Counted from the first letter of the stretch, positions 50,267 to 59,911 are shown. The stretch is DNA of 64,000 nucleotides from Peptococcaceae bacterium (GCA_019420345.1 JAHZHI010000024.1:1-64000); one strand, 5' to 3'. Made by a program: numbers and translations. Notes: a model not told the origin generated them from the sequence alone.

Positions 50267-51886
50267 TTAGTGATGTTTTGGTTTTTCGTCAATGATTTCT
50301 ATAGGGACATCCTCTCCGAACACCTGATGAATGGCGCCGGCGAGGTCAATCGCAGGGTCTTTCTGCGGCTCTTCTTCAAGCTCGCAGTTGAATTTGATAG
50401 GGTGAGGCCAGCGGGTGGCCAGGGTGTCAGCGAGAATTTTCTGGTTGTCGGCCATGCGCATTTGCTTGCAGTTGAAAATGGCACCGCGCGGCCAGCGCAG
50501 GGTCAGGGTGCCGCTTTCGTAGCGTACGAGCTCTGCTGGCTTGACAAAGGCATGGATGCGGATGCTGACATCTTTGAGCGCTTCCACGGTCTGTGGCCAA
50601 AGGCGGCGCAGGGCGTCAAGATTGGCGTCGTCGTCACTGCTTGCAGGTGCGGCTGCTGCTGGCGCTGCCGGTGCGGCAGTCTGATCGCTGGCAGGTGTAG
50701 TGGTCACTGTTGGTGCAGCAGCGGTGGCAGTCGGTGGCTGTGGCTGCAGCGCACTGCCGGAAAGAGGCAGGTGTGCGCCTTTCGTTGGTGCTGTTGGCGC
50801 AGCAGGGGCGTCGTGCAGCAGCAGGGCCATTTCCACGAGGGTCAGTTCCAGCACCAGTTCGCCATCTGGTGCAATGCGCATGTCGCGTTCGGCTTCAGCA
50901 GCTTTGGCGAGCAGCTGTTCCAGCTGACGCAGACTGAAAGCGCTGGCTTGGCGGCGCAGGGTGTCGCTTGGCACGCTGCCTTCGGCACCGCTGCCGACGC
51001 GGGTCAGGAGCAGATCGCGCAGGTAGACAAGGATGCTCTGCATGAGCGCGCGGGCGTCGCTGCCTTGTGCCAGCAATCCTTCCAATGTTTGGAAAAGTGC
51101 GCTAGTATCGCCTTGGGTGAGCGCGTCGATCAGCTTGGCCAAAGCTTCATCGTCGAGGCCGCCGATCATTTGCGTGACGGCGTGCTTGTCGATGCTGTCG
51201 CCGGCAAAGGCGATGGTCTGATCCAAGAGGCTGATGGCATCGCGCATGCCACCGGCGGCATTTTTGGCGATCATCGTGAGGGCGTCGTCTGTGGCGTCGA
51301 TGCCTTCCTGGTCGCAGATGTCGCGCAGATGCGCCGTCAACACCGCTGTTGGAATGCGGTGAAAATCAAAGCGCTGGGTGCGCGAAAGCACCGTTTTCGG
51401 CACTTTCTGCGGATCGGTTGTGGCCAAAATGAAAAGCACATGCTCCGGCGGCTCTTCCAGCGTTTTTAAAAGCGCGTTGAAAGCCTCTGTCGTCAGCATG
51501 TGCACTTCGTCGATGATATAGACTTTGCGCTTGCCCATGCTTGGCGTGAAGCGAACCTGTTCGCGAATGTTGCGGATTTCGTCGATGCCGCGGTTGGAAG
51601 CGGCGTCAATTTCGATCACATCGAGAAAGCGGTCTTCGTTGATGGCGCGGCAATTCTCGCATTCGTTGCAAGGTTCTCCATCCTGTGGATCGAGGCAATT
51701 GACGGCTTTGGCGAGAATTTTCGAGGTACTCGTTTTGCCGGTGCCGCGAGGCCCGCAGAAAAGATAAGCATGCGCAAGGCGATGATGACGGAGGGCGTTC
51801 AAGAGCGTTTGGGAAATGGCGTCCTGTCCAATCAGCGCCGCGAAGGTCTGGGGACGGTACACGCGATATAATGCCTGGTAGCTCAA
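50267..51886 (-). CDS. dnaX: DNA polymerase III subunits gamma/tau
   Basis: Clamp-loader ATPase of 539 residues. Walker A GPRGTGKTS (45-53), a zinc module with Cys64, Cys73, Cys76 and Cys79, Walker B VYIIDEVHML, and the lid and collar domains follow. An Ala/Pro/Thr-rich linker (about 375-430) leads to a C-terminal domain. The start is TTG at 51886 behind GGAGGGTGCC. I see no slippery heptamer that would make a separate gamma form. It is 42 bases after pgi on the same strand. Confidence 0.95.
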   Translation of the reverse strand: MSYQALYRVYRPQTFAALIGQDAISQTLLNALRHHRLAHAYLFCGPRGTGKTSTSKILAKAVNCLDPQDGEPCNECENCRAINEDRFLDVIEIDAASNRGIDEIRNIREQVRFTPSMGKRKVYIIDEVHMLTTEAFNALLKTLEEPPEHVLFILATTDPQKVPKTVLSRTQRFDFHRIPTAVLTAHLRDICDQEGIDATDDALTMIAKNAAGGMRDAISLLDQTIAFAGDSIDKHAVTQMIGGLDDEALAKLIDALTQGDTSALFQTLEGLLAQGSDARALMQSILVYLRDLLLTRVGSGAEGSVPSDTLRRQASAFSLRQLEQLLAKAAEAERDMRIAPDGELVLELTLVEMALLLHDAPAAPTAPTKGAHLPLSGSALQPQPPTATAAAPTVTTTPASDQTAAPAAPAAAAPASSDDDANLDALRRLWPQTVEALKDVSIRIHAFVKPAELVRYESGTLTLRWPRGAIFNCKQMRMADNQKILADTLATRWPHPIKFNCELEEEPQKDPAIDLAGAIHQVFGEDVPIEIIDEKPKHH

Positions 51887-51928
51887 AAGGCACCCTCCTT
51901 TGTTTCAGTTTGATTGAAGCTTGCCGTG

Positions 51929-53212
51929 TTAGGCTTGCTTGGGATGGTCGGCATTGATCATGGAATCAATGCGCGCCTTGAGTTCGGTTTTGTAGTTTTC
52001 CACCCCTGGCTGGTTGAATGGGTCTACGCCAGTGAGATAGCAGCTGATGGCACAGGCTTTCTCGAAGAAATAGACGATTTCGCCAAAGGTGAAGGCCGAA
52101 AATTCGCTGATGTTGAGCAGAATGTTCGGGGTTTTGTTTTCCTGATGGGCCGTGCAGACGCTGTGACGGATGATGTCATTGAGGCAGTGCAGACTGGTGC
52201 AGCTGCCGGCAACGCCTGGTGGGATCTTGATTTTATCTTCAATGTGTTCCACAAAGAGCACCGTTTCGATAAAATCCTGACGCCCCTCCTGTAAAAACTG
52301 GCCCAAAGAATGAAGATCTGTGGTCATTTGCATGGTAGCTGGGAAGAGCCCCTTGCCATCTTTGCATTCGCTTTCAGCAAAAAGCTGGCGCAGCCATTCG
52401 GTGAAATACAACAGGTTCCCTTCGTACACTTCGAAGACTTCCATGCGTTTGCCAGCCTGAGACTGCAGATGACGGATGGCTGCATATTGGTAGCAGTCGT
52501 TATATTCCAGCCGCGGCTCCATGAACATGGTGGCAGATTGTCGCGCACCGCGGATCATGGCTTTGATGTCGATGCCGGCGACAGCAAATGGGAAAAGCCC
52601 CACAGTTGTCAGTACCGAATAGCGCCCGCCGATGTCGACAGGGATTTCAAAGCATGGAAAATCGTTGGCGGCAGCTTCTTCGTGAAGATAGCCCCAGCGT
52701 GGATCTGTGATGATGGTCATATGCTCATTGAGTTTATTGCCATAGCGCTTTTTCAGCACTTCTTTGATGATGGCATAAATCACCTTTGGCTCGGTGGTGG
52801 TGCCGGATTTGCTGACCATGCAGGCGCAAATTTCTTCTTCCGGATCCTCAAGAATTTCCATGAGGTGGTTGTAGTATTCACTGCTGAGATGCTGCCCGGC
52901 AAAAATAATGCGTGGATTGCCGATGGTTCCGCGTTTTTCAAATGGCGGACGCAGCAGACTGATGCCGGCAATGGTGCCAAGGTAAGAACCGCCGATCCCA
53001 ATCACGATAAATACGCTGCAGCGGTTGCGCACCGTTTCTGCAGCCTGGATGATTTTATCCAGCTCCGCATCGGAGACTTGGAATGGATATTCCACCCAGC
53101 CGCACATAAGGTCTGGGTGATGATGTAAACGTTCGTGGATCTTCGCGACGCGTTCGGCCAGCGCAGGATCGGAGAGGTCGGTATGAGCGTTTGAAAAATC
53201 CGCTTGAATCAA
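51929..53212 (-). CDS. pgi: Glucose-6-phosphate isomerase
   Basis: Protein of 427 residues, short as usual for Firmicutes. It interconverts glucose-6-P and fructose-6-P. Motifs: VIGIGGSYLGT, ACMVSKSGTTTEP, then CTSLHCLNDIIRHSV; the C-terminus ENYKTELKARI is typical. The start is probably the TTG at 53212, which overlaps the pgm stop (TTGA) and lies 10 bases after AAGGAGG; no ATG is in frame near it. Its place behind pgm groups two steps of glucose-phosphate metabolism. Confidence 0.95.
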   Translation of the reverse strand: MIQADFSNAHTDLSDPALAERVAKIHERLHHHPDLMCGWVEYPFQVSDAELDKIIQAAETVRNRCSVFIVIGIGGSYLGTIAGISLLRPPFEKRGTIGNPRIIFAGQHLSSEYYNHLMEILEDPEEEICACMVSKSGTTTEPKVIYAIIKEVLKKRYGNKLNEHMTIITDPRWGYLHEEAAANDFPCFEIPVDIGGRYSVLTTVGLFPFAVAGIDIKAMIRGARQSATMFMEPRLEYNDCYQYAAIRHLQSQAGKRMEVFEVYEGNLLYFTEWLRQLFAESECKDGKGLFPATMQMTTDLHSLGQFLQEGRQDFIETVLFVEHIEDKIKIPPGVAGSCTSLHCLNDIIRHSVCTAHQENKTPNILLNISEFSAFTFGEIVYFFEKACAISCYLTGVDPFNQPGVENYKTELKARIDSMINADHPKQA

Positions 53213-54903
53213 TTTGATGCATCCTCCTTCAATTGGGCAACAAAGGAATGAAATGCCTGCTCGATGCGCGCGCTCAATGCGTCGGCTTCAGCGAGGGTGG
53301 CGCCGTGGGCGCTGATGTAGCACTTCATTTTTGGTTCGGTTCCAGACGGACGGAAACATACGACAGAACCGTTGGCCAATATACATTGTAACACATTTTC
53401 TTTCGGGAGAGAATCAATACCGGTCAGATAGTCAATATTTTTATCGACGGCAACGCCAGCGAATTCTCTTGGCGGCTCATCACGCAGCGCCTGCATGACG
53501 GCATCGCTAATGGCTGGCTGGCCTGGAATAGGATCGAACACGAGGTTGATGAGGCGGTCGCTCCAGGCGCCGGCTTTTTCGTAGATTGCTGCGAGCCGGC
53601 CCAGCAGGCTGCGGCCCTGTGCTTTGTCGGCCTGCGCCATGCAGGCGACGAGGGCGGCAGTGACAATGGCATCTTTGTCGCGGGCGTGGTCGCCGTAGAG
53701 ATAGCCGTAGGATTCTTCATAGCCGAGTATGAACCGACGGGCTGGGTCATTGACCACATCGTTGACGCAGTTGCCGATGTATTTGAATCCCGTGAAGGTT
53801 TCAACGAGGTTATAGCCGTGGTAACGGGCAATGGCCTTGCCGATTTGGGACGTGACGGTTGTTGTGATGATGGTGTCGCCTTCCGCAACGCCGCGGGCTT
53901 CAGCGAGAAAGTCGATGAGCAGTGCGCCCATCTGGTTGCCGCTGATGAGGTGCCATTGACCGTCTGCATCCTTGGCAGCAGCGCCGAGGCGGTCGCTGTC
54001 CGGATCGGTAGCGATGAGAAGATCGCAGTCGGTGGTGGCGGCCAAGGCGAAGAGGCCTTCATAGGCTACGGGCAGTTCAGGATTTGGCGTTGCGATGGTT
54101 GGAAAATGGCCGTCGGGCGCAAATTGCGCTTCCACCACCTTCACATCCATGCCAAGGTGTTCGAGCACTTGGCGCACAGGTGCGCCGCCAACACCGTGCA
54201 GTGGCGTGTAGCCAATGCGCAGCGCTGGCGCTTGGGAATTTTGCAGTGGTGCAACGGTGGTTTCAATGAGCTCGAGATAGTCGTTGATTTCAGTGTCAAG
54301 CAGGCGAATGGCGCCGCTTTCACAGAGCGCATCAAAATCTCCCTCGACGGTCAGCGCTTTGCCTGCGAAGTAGGCGTCGGCGTGGCGGGTGACGATGGCG
54401 GCATCGTCTGCCAAGAGCTGGCAGCCGTTGGTATCGTAGGCTTTGTAGCCGTTATAATCGCGTGGATTGTGGCTGGCCGTAATCATGATGCCGGCTGCGG
54501 CTTGAAAATGGCGCACGCTCCACGAGAGAATCGGTGTTGCCGTTGGCTCATGCCAGAGCAGCACTGGAAAGCCGTATTGCGCCAGTACCAGTGCGGTTGT
54601 GTGCGCAAAAAGACGGTGATTCAGGCGGCTGTCGGTAGAAACGACCACAGGCTGGCCTGCTTTGCCGGTTTCCAAAAGCCATTCGGCAATGCCAGCAGTG
54701 GCCCAGGCGATGGTAAAGCGGTTGAGGCAGTTAGAACCCATGCCCATGATGCCGCGCAGTCCGGCGGTGCCAAAGGAAAGGTTGGCGCCGAAAGCTTTGG
54801 TGATGGCGAGATCGTCGTCAGCCATTGCCAAGAGTTCGGCTTGTTCAGTATCGTTCAAATCGGTACGGGCACACCATGCTTCATAATTCTTTCGTGCGTT
54901 CAT
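53209..54903 (-). CDS. pgm: Phosphoglucomutase/phosphomannomutase
   Basis: Protein of 564 residues of the alpha-D-phosphohexomutase family. The phosphoserine is Ser144 in ITASHNPRDYNGYKAY; the metal loop is DPDSDRLG; the sugar loop is YEESYGYL; the phosphate loop is RPSGTEPKMK. It converts glucose-1-P and glucose-6-P, feeding UDP-glucose synthesis. Long enough to be the PgcA/YhxB type of Firmicutes. Start ATG behind GGAGGACACC; it overlaps the ksgA stop by four bases. Confidence 0.95.
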   Translation of the reverse strand: MNARKNYEAWCARTDLNDTEQAELLAMADDDLAITKAFGANLSFGTAGLRGIMGMGSNCLNRFTIAWATAGIAEWLLETGKAGQPVVVSTDSRLNHRLFAHTTALVLAQYGFPVLLWHEPTATPILSWSVRHFQAAAGIMITASHNPRDYNGYKAYDTNGCQLLADDAAIVTRHADAYFAGKALTVEGDFDALCESGAIRLLDTEINDYLELIETTVAPLQNSQAPALRIGYTPLHGVGGAPVRQVLEHLGMDVKVVEAQFAPDGHFPTIATPNPELPVAYEGLFALAATTDCDLLIATDPDSDRLGAAAKDADGQWHLISGNQMGALLIDFLAEARGVAEGDTIITTTVTSQIGKAIARYHGYNLVETFTGFKYIGNCVNDVVNDPARRFILGYEESYGYLYGDHARDKDAIVTAALVACMAQADKAQGRSLLGRLAAIYEKAGAWSDRLINLVFDPIPGQPAISDAVMQALRDEPPREFAGVAVDKNIDYLTGIDSLPKENVLQCILANGSVVCFRPSGTEPKMKCYISAHGATLAEADALSARIEQAFHSFVAQLKEDASN

Positions 54904-55748
54904 TGGTGTCCTCCTTGTTCATAAAAAGCATCTGCCAGGGCGACAAATTCTGCCACCGATAAAGTTTCGGCACGGCGGTTGTCGTCAATGCCGCATTGTT
55001 CCAAACATGCTGCAATCAGTTTCTTGTCGCAGCCCAGGCTGGACAGAGAATTGCGCAATGTTTTGCGGCGCTGGCTGAACGCGGCCTTGACCACGCGGCG
55101 CATGAGCGCGTCGTCCTTGGCTTGCAGCGGACGTTCGGCATAAGGCACCAGATGGAGAATGGTGGAGTCCACCTCAGGTGCTGGCACAAAGGCGCGGCGG
55201 CCGACATCAAAGGCGCGTTCCGCTGTGGCGGCATACTGCACCATGACCGTTACGGCGCCGTACGCTTTGCTGCCTGGTTTTGCGGTGAGGCGTTCGCCGA
55301 CCTCTTTCTGCACCATGATGACCAATTCGCTGACGTGGGCGGTGTCTTCAAGAACATGCATAATCAGCGGGGTGGTAATATAATAAGGAAGGTTTGCGAC
55401 CAGTTTGTAGGGTGCGTCCCAGTTTAATTGTTCGCGCATAAGGGCGTCCAGATCGGCTTTCAGGGCATCGGCAAACACCAACTTGACGTTGCCGCATTCA
55501 GCCAGTGTTTCTTCCAGAAGCGGTGCCAATCGGCGGTCGATTTCGATGGCCAGCACGTCTTCTGCACGAGCCGCAATGGCACGGGTTAAGGTGCCAGCGC
55601 CAGGACCGATTTCCAGCGCGCGGTCGCCAGGCTGCCAATTACAGACGGCAGCGATGCGTTCCAAGAGCGCAGGGTCGCCGATAAAATTCTGTCCGTATTG
55701 CTTTTTTAATGTAATATGATGTTTTTTTAATCGCTCATTGAGATTCAT
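54900..55748 (-). CDS. ksgA: 16S rRNA dimethyltransferase KsgA
   Basis: Protein of 282 residues; it dimethylates the two adenines near the 3' end of 16S rRNA during 30S assembly. QYGQNFIGDPALL at the N-terminus, SAM-binding EIGPGAGTLT, catalytic NLPYYITTP and the C-terminal AFSQRRKTLRNSL are all present. The start is the ATG at 55748 (MNLNERLKKH), inside the end of rnmV (14-base overlap). Confidence 0.95.
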   Translation of the reverse strand: MNLNERLKKHHITLKKQYGQNFIGDPALLERIAAVCNWQPGDRALEIGPGAGTLTRAIAARAEDVLAIEIDRRLAPLLEETLAECGNVKLVFADALKADLDALMREQLNWDAPYKLVANLPYYITTPLIMHVLEDTAHVSELVIMVQKEVGERLTAKPGSKAYGAVTVMVQYAATAERAFDVGRRAFVPAPEVDSTILHLVPYAERPLQAKDDALMRRVVKAAFSQRRKTLRNSLSSLGCDKKLIAACLEQCGIDDNRRAETLSVAEFVALADAFYEQGGHQ

Positions 55749-56301
55749 GATCTGCCTCCAGTTCAGCCAGCGCTTCAAAAATCACGTCTTCTTCCAGCGC
55801 AAAGGCGTTGAGACGTTTCAGCAGTGCCTTGCCGTTGGCATGCCCCAGATGCAGCAGTTCACAAAATCGCGCGCGGCGCGCGGCGCTGTCACTTTGACCG
55901 ACAAGACCCCAGCGCATAAGATCGCTCATTTGGTAACGCTGCGCTGGTGTATCGCTTGTTGCATAGGCGGCGTCCAAGGCTGCTGCGATCACTTCTGGTG
56001 ATGCGTATTCGACACCGATGCGATGGGTCACAGGATGGCGTGCATCCTTGCGCGCAATGAACGCCTGTTTGGCATCGGGCACTACCTCGGTGACACGGTT
56101 GCGGATTTTGGTGCCGGGGACATCTGGATCGGTCAGAATGATGACCCCTTGACGTTTTCCCAGGGCGGCAATTTCACGCAGCCGACGTTCTTCCAGGCCC
56201 ATGCCGCTGGTGGTCAGAATGGTGGCGTCGACGGCACGGCGCACTGCGCTGACATCGTCCTTGCCTTCGACAACAATGATCTCTTTAATGTGTTTCTTCA
56301 T
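55735..56301 (-). CDS. rnmV: Ribonuclease M5
   Basis: Protein of 188 residues. The Toprim domain EIIVVEGKDDVSAVRRAV and ILTDPDVPGTKIR carries the catalytic acidic residues; RNase M5 matures 5S rRNA in low-GC Gram-positives together with L18. It is usually next to ksgA, as here. The start is the ATG at 56301, behind TGAGG; an upstream in-frame ATG lies in the promoter region. It leads the seven-gene operon ending in recR. Confidence 0.92.
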   Translation of the reverse strand: MKKHIKEIIVVEGKDDVSAVRRAVDATILTTSGMGLEERRLREIAALGKRQGVIILTDPDVPGTKIRNRVTEVVPDAKQAFIARKDARHPVTHRIGVEYASPEVIAAALDAAYATSDTPAQRYQMSDLMRWGLVGQSDSAARRARFCELLHLGHANGKALLKRLNAFALEEDVIFEALAELEADHESQ

Positions 56302-56338
56302 GCTTGCCTCACTTGATGTGTGATAGTCATTTGGCTTT

Positions 56339-56367
56339 ATTATACCGTTAATATACGGTGGTGACAA
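56339..56367 (-). promoter_or_regulatory. Promoter of the rnmV-to-recR operon
   Basis: On the minus strand TTGTCA, 17 bases, TATAAT. Confidence 0.75.
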
Positions 56368-56380
56368 CGTTTGTTTATGT

Positions 56381-56516
56381 AAAAAAAGAGGGACAGACTG
56401 CGTTGACACACTAAAGGGGGACTACAGTGTACAGTCTGTCCACAAAAGGTTGTTAATCGAGAACGATTGTCTGAAAAAGATGTGAGGGTAGGCGGCCCGG
56501 CACGTACTGACAACAC
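56381..56516 (-). ncRNA. Candidate small RNA
   Basis: On the minus strand a TATAAT (56523-56528) is followed after about 75 bases by a long terminator: GGACAGACTG (revcomp of 56432-56441) pairs with CAGTCTGTCC, with an inner ACACT/AGTGT stem, then CTCTTTTTTT (ending near 56381). It is not the rnmV leader, because the rnmV promoter lies beyond its terminator. A GGCGTG/CGTGCC stem can form near its 5' end. No known class is recognised and the -35 box is poor. I see nothing else in 56530-56670. Confidence 0.45.
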
Positions 56517-56674
56517 GCCTCAATTATACACAAATGCGAATAATGTTACCCGCTTGTGCATGAATAAAGAATAGCTGATTTTTCAGAAAATAACAACTTT
56601 ATCCATGGTCTTTGTTCAATAGATAATTATTATATAACAGAAAAGCGTGACATTTATCAGCGTTGGTAAAGACC

Positions 56675-56703
56675 TTGAAGGGAACAAAACCATGTGTTAT
56701 ACT
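56675..56703 (+). promoter_or_regulatory. Promoter of ilvA
   Basis: TTGAAG, 17 bases, TATACT. Confidence 0.7.
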
Positions 56704-56741
56704 GTAGAAACAATATTATTCAAGATAAGGGGGCCATTAGA

Positions 56742-57962
56742 ATGGCTGAAGGTGTATTAGAAAAACATTTAAGTGAAATCCAGAAAGCTGCGGATCGCCT
56801 TAAAGGTGTTGCTGCTGAAACGCCGCTGATGTACAGCACCTATTTTTCGAAAGAATCCGGAAACCAGATTTGGATTAAGCCGGAAAATCTCCAGAATACC
56901 GGTAGTTTCAAACTGCGTGGTGCCTACAACAGAATTTCTCAGCTGACCGAAGAAGAACGTTCCCATGGGATTGTTACTGCATCTGCCGGCAATCATGCAC
57001 AGGGTGTTGCCTATGCGGCACAGCATTACGGCTGCCCATGCACCATCGTTATGCCAGAAGTCACACCGCTGATCAAAATCAAGAGCGCGCAGGAAAAAGG
57101 TGCAAATGTGGTGATTCATGGTGAAAATTATGACCAGGCATATCGCAAAGCACTGGAAGTTGCTGTTGAAACCGGTGGCCTCTTTATTCATGCGTATGAC
57201 GATTATGGCGTGCTTTGTGGTCAGGGAACCATTGCGCTGGAAATGCTCAAAGAAAATCCAGATCTTGATGAGATTCTCGTGCCAGTTGGCGGCGGCGGCC
57301 TCATCAGTGGTGTTGCACTTGCAGCCAAGGCAATGAAACCAGACATTCGCATCACCGGTGTTGAACCAGAAGGTGCTGCCAGCATGAAGTTCTCGCTGGA
57401 ACGCGGCAAAGTTACGCCGCTGCCAAAAGTCAGCACCTGTGCCGAAGGGGTTGCTGTTGGCGAAGTCGGTGAAACCACGTTTGACATCGTACAGAAATAC
57501 GTCGACGGTATCATCACCGTTAATGAAACAGAAATCATGGAAGCGGTGCTGCTGCTCCTTGAAAAACATAAACTCGTCGCTGAAGCCAGCGGTGCACTGC
57601 CATTGGCAGCACTGCGTCATCTCAACAGCTGCAACAAGAAAGTTGGCTGTGTCATCAGCGGCGGCAACATCGACATGGTCACCATCTCGTCGATGATTCG
57701 CTCGGGGCTTGTTACCAGCGGCCGCATCTTTGCGTTCAGCGTAGAGCTGCCAGATGCACCTGGTCAGCTGCTGCTGATCGCCAAGATTCTCGCCGATCAG
57801 CGTGCCAACATCATCGGCTTGGATCACAACCAGTTCAAGGCAAAAGACCGCTTCAACCGCGTTGTTCTCGAAGTGACCGCAGAAACCAACGGCCACGAAC
57901 ACGTTGCCCAGATCATCAAAGCCCTCGAAGAACACGGCTTCGAAATCAAGCGTCAATATTGA
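56742..57962 (+). CDS. ilvA: Threonine ammonia-lyase with ACT domain
   Basis: Protein of 406 residues. It deaminates threonine to 2-oxobutanoate, the first step to isoleucine or, in fermenters, to propionate. The PLP lysine is Lys57 in NTGSFKLRGAYNR; the phosphate loop is VGGGGLISG. A C-terminal ACT domain (about 330-406, ELPDAPGQLLLIAKILADQ) suggests allosteric control. The length fits the 400-residue catabolic or short biosynthetic form rather than the 510-residue E. coli IlvA. ATG behind AAGGGGG; single gene with its own promoter and terminator. Confidence 0.94.
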   Translation: MAEGVLEKHLSEIQKAADRLKGVAAETPLMYSTYFSKESGNQIWIKPENLQNTGSFKLRGAYNRISQLTEEERSHGIVTASAGNHAQGVAYAAQHYGCPCTIVMPEVTPLIKIKSAQEKGANVVIHGENYDQAYRKALEVAVETGGLFIHAYDDYGVLCGQGTIALEMLKENPDLDEILVPVGGGGLISGVALAAKAMKPDIRITGVEPEGAASMKFSLERGKVTPLPKVSTCAEGVAVGEVGETTFDIVQKYVDGIITVNETEIMEAVLLLLEKHKLVAEASGALPLAALRHLNSCNKKVGCVISGGNIDMVTISSMIRSGLVTSGRIFAFSVELPDAPGQLLLIAKILADQRANIIGLDHNQFKAKDRFNRVVLEVTAETNGHEHVAQIIKALEEHGFEIKRQY

Positions 57963-57985
57963 TGGCTTACCCTTCTATAATGAGC

Positions 57986-58018
57986 AAAAAAGCTGCGCAG
58001 TGCTGCGCAGCTTTTTTG
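57986..58018 (+). terminator. Terminator of ilvA
   Basis: AAAAGCTGCGCA / TGCGCAGCTTTT stem then TT; bidirectional. Confidence 0.88.
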
Positions 58019-58043
58019 ATGGGCGAGTGCTGCCCGACATAAA

Positions 58044-58078
58044 ATAAAGCCTGACGGTAGGAACCGTCAGGCTTTTGG
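58044..58078 (-). terminator. Terminator after tRNA-Gly
   Basis: AAGCCTGACGGT / ACCGTCAGGCTT stem; the minus-strand T-tract is ATTTTAT. Confidence 0.7.
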
Positions 58079-58081
58079 AGA

Positions 58082-58152
58082 AGCGGATGAAGGGAATCGA
58101 ACCCTCGTATGCAGCTTGGGAAGCTGCCGTTCTACCATTGAACTACACCCGC
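58082..58152 (-). tRNA. tRNA-Gly (CCC)
   Basis: 71-base tRNA on the minus strand. The acceptor GCGGGTG pairs with CATCCGC (one G-T pair), discriminator T. The anticodon stem GCAGC/GCTGC closes the loop TTCCCAA, giving anticodon CCC. T-loop GGTTCGATTCC. CCA is not encoded. Confidence 0.93.
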
Positions 58153-58217
58153 ATATGCTTTTTGAAAGCATATCTATTATAGCGAAGATCACCAACGGTG
58201 TCAAGATGAGGTGACAC

Positions 58218-58262
58218 AATAAAGCGCCGACGTTACCAGAATCTGGCCGACGGCGCCGCTGT
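58218..58262 (-). terminator. Terminator of citrate synthase gene
   Basis: GGCGCCGTCGG... stem pairing back to GTCGGCGC, followed by TTTATTG on the minus strand. Confidence 0.6.
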
Positions 58263-59669
58263 TTATTTATGATGAAGATAAGCTGGTGGAAATGGCGAAT
58301 CGTGGCGATCGCTCATTTTTACATAGTCGTGGCGAGGGGCGATGCCAAGATAAGCTGGGCGAATGATCTTGCTGTTTTGGCTCAGCTCTTCGAGACGATG
58401 TGCACACCAGCCACTGATGCGAGCGACGGCGAAAAGCGGTGTGTAGAGCTCTTCCGGCAGGTTGAGCATATCATATACAAAGCCGCTGTAATAGTCGACA
58501 TTGGCGCTGACCCCTTTGTAGATCTTGCGCTTTTCGGCAATCATGCGACCGGCGATTTCTTCAACTTTCATATAAAGATCGCATTCTGCTTCGCGTCCCT
58601 TTTCTTTGGAAAGTTCGCGTACAAATTGACGCAGCACCGTGGCGCGGGGATCGCTCTTGGAGTAGACAGCGTGGCCCATGCCATAGATGAGGCCAGAACG
58701 GTCGAAGGCGCGCTTGTCCAAAATGGCTTCGAGGTATTCGGCAATGGCTTCGTCATCGGTCCAATCGGTGACGCGGCATTTGAGATCGTTGAACATATGG
58801 TGCACACGAATGTTGGCGCCGCCGTGACGCGGTCCCTTGAGCGAGCAAAGGGCGCTGGCAATGGCTGAATAAGTATCGGTACCAGTGGAGGTGACGACAC
58901 GAGTAGTGAAAGCGGAGTTGTTGCCACCGCCGTGGTCTGCGTGCAGAATGAGGCAGAGATCAAGCAGGCGCGCTTCCAATTCGCTGAAATTCTTGTCTGG
59001 ACGGATCAGATAAAGAATCGTTTCCGCATGGGAAAGTCCATCGATTGGGTCATGCAGCACAAGACTGTTGCCGTTATGATAGTGATCATAGACACGATAA
59101 GTGTGTGCGGCGATGACGGGGAAACAGCTGATCAGCTGCAGGCACTGGCGCATGACATTTGGCAGACTGATGTCGTCAGCGCGGTTGTCGTAGGTATAGA
59201 GCGTCAGCACCGAGCGTGCAAGACCGTTCATGACGTCGTTGGCAGGTGCTTCCATGATGATGTCGCGCACAAAGCCATCCGGCAGTGCGCGGTGATTGTT
59301 CATTTCCTGTTCAAAGAGGCTGAGCTGAGTGGCGCTTGGCAATTCTCCGGTCAAAAGCAGATAGGTGACTTCTTCGAAACCGTAGCGCTTGTCTTCAATA
59401 ATGCCACGCACCAGCTCTTGCATGTCGTAGCCGCGATAAAGCAGTTGCCCATCGCAAGGCACAGTGTTGCCATCGGCATCTTTTTCATATGCGTGAACGT
59501 CAGCAATATTCGTCAGCCCGGCAATGACACCGCGGCCGTTGAGATCGCGCAGGCCGCGCTTAACATCATATTTCGTATAAAGCTCAGAGTCGATATGGGA
59601 ATTACGCTCGAGCTTTTTTGTGAGGGCGTTGATGCCCGGAGTAATTCGGCTGTAATCAAATTTATCCAT
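58263..59669 (-). CDS. gltA: Citrate synthase
   Basis: Protein of 468 residues. It condenses oxaloacetate and acetyl-CoA. The catalytic residues are visible: His in ILHADHGGGNNSAF, His in GMGHAVY and Asp in NVDYYSGFVYDML; LKGPRHGGAN binds CoA. The N-terminus of about 70 residues (KKLERNSHIDSELYTKYDVK) is longer than in the short bacterial type and is typical of a Firmicutes group. The upstream minus-strand promoter has an extended -10 (TGGTATAAT, 59735-59743). No other TCA-cycle gene is near, so it probably serves glutamate synthesis in an incomplete cycle. Confidence 0.95.
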   Translation of the reverse strand: MDKFDYSRITPGINALTKKLERNSHIDSELYTKYDVKRGLRDLNGRGVIAGLTNIADVHAYEKDADGNTVPCDGQLLYRGYDMQELVRGIIEDKRYGFEEVTYLLLTGELPSATQLSLFEQEMNNHRALPDGFVRDIIMEAPANDVMNGLARSVLTLYTYDNRADDISLPNVMRQCLQLISCFPVIAAHTYRVYDHYHNGNSLVLHDPIDGLSHAETILYLIRPDKNFSELEARLLDLCLILHADHGGGNNSAFTTRVVTSTGTDTYSAIASALCSLKGPRHGGANIRVHHMFNDLKCRVTDWTDDEAIAEYLEAILDKRAFDRSGLIYGMGHAVYSKSDPRATVLRQFVRELSKEKGREAECDLYMKVEEIAGRMIAEKRKIYKGVSANVDYYSGFVYDMLNLPEELYTPLFAVARISGWCAHRLEELSQNSKIIRPAYLGIAPRHDYVKMSDRHDSPFPPAYLHHK

Positions 59670-59834
59670 AGCAACACTTCCTTTTCAGTGGATGGAAAAT
59701 GTGTCAGATTGAAAAATTTTCTGACTGTTCAACCATTATACCATAAAACTTGTGTGAAATTCTACACAAATTCTGTCGCGCTTTTGCATAGATGCTAAAA
59801 TCGGCGCGCATGCCGCAGAATACGCGGTTTTGAA

Positions 59835-59863
59835 TTGACCTAGTTTCATGAATGGGTTACAAT
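59835..59863 (+). promoter_or_regulatory. Promoter of murA
   Basis: TTGACC, 17 bases, TACAAT. The in-frame ATG at 59852 lies inside it, so translation must start later. Confidence 0.7.
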
Positions 59864-59911
59864 AAAGATAATGCAATTGAAGGAGGTGACGTCGGCTTCG
59901 TCCGAGATGAA

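Noticed and set aside
50267..51886. Programmed frameshift in dnaX
   Set aside because: No A-rich slippery heptamer with a stimulating structure is visible in the right place.
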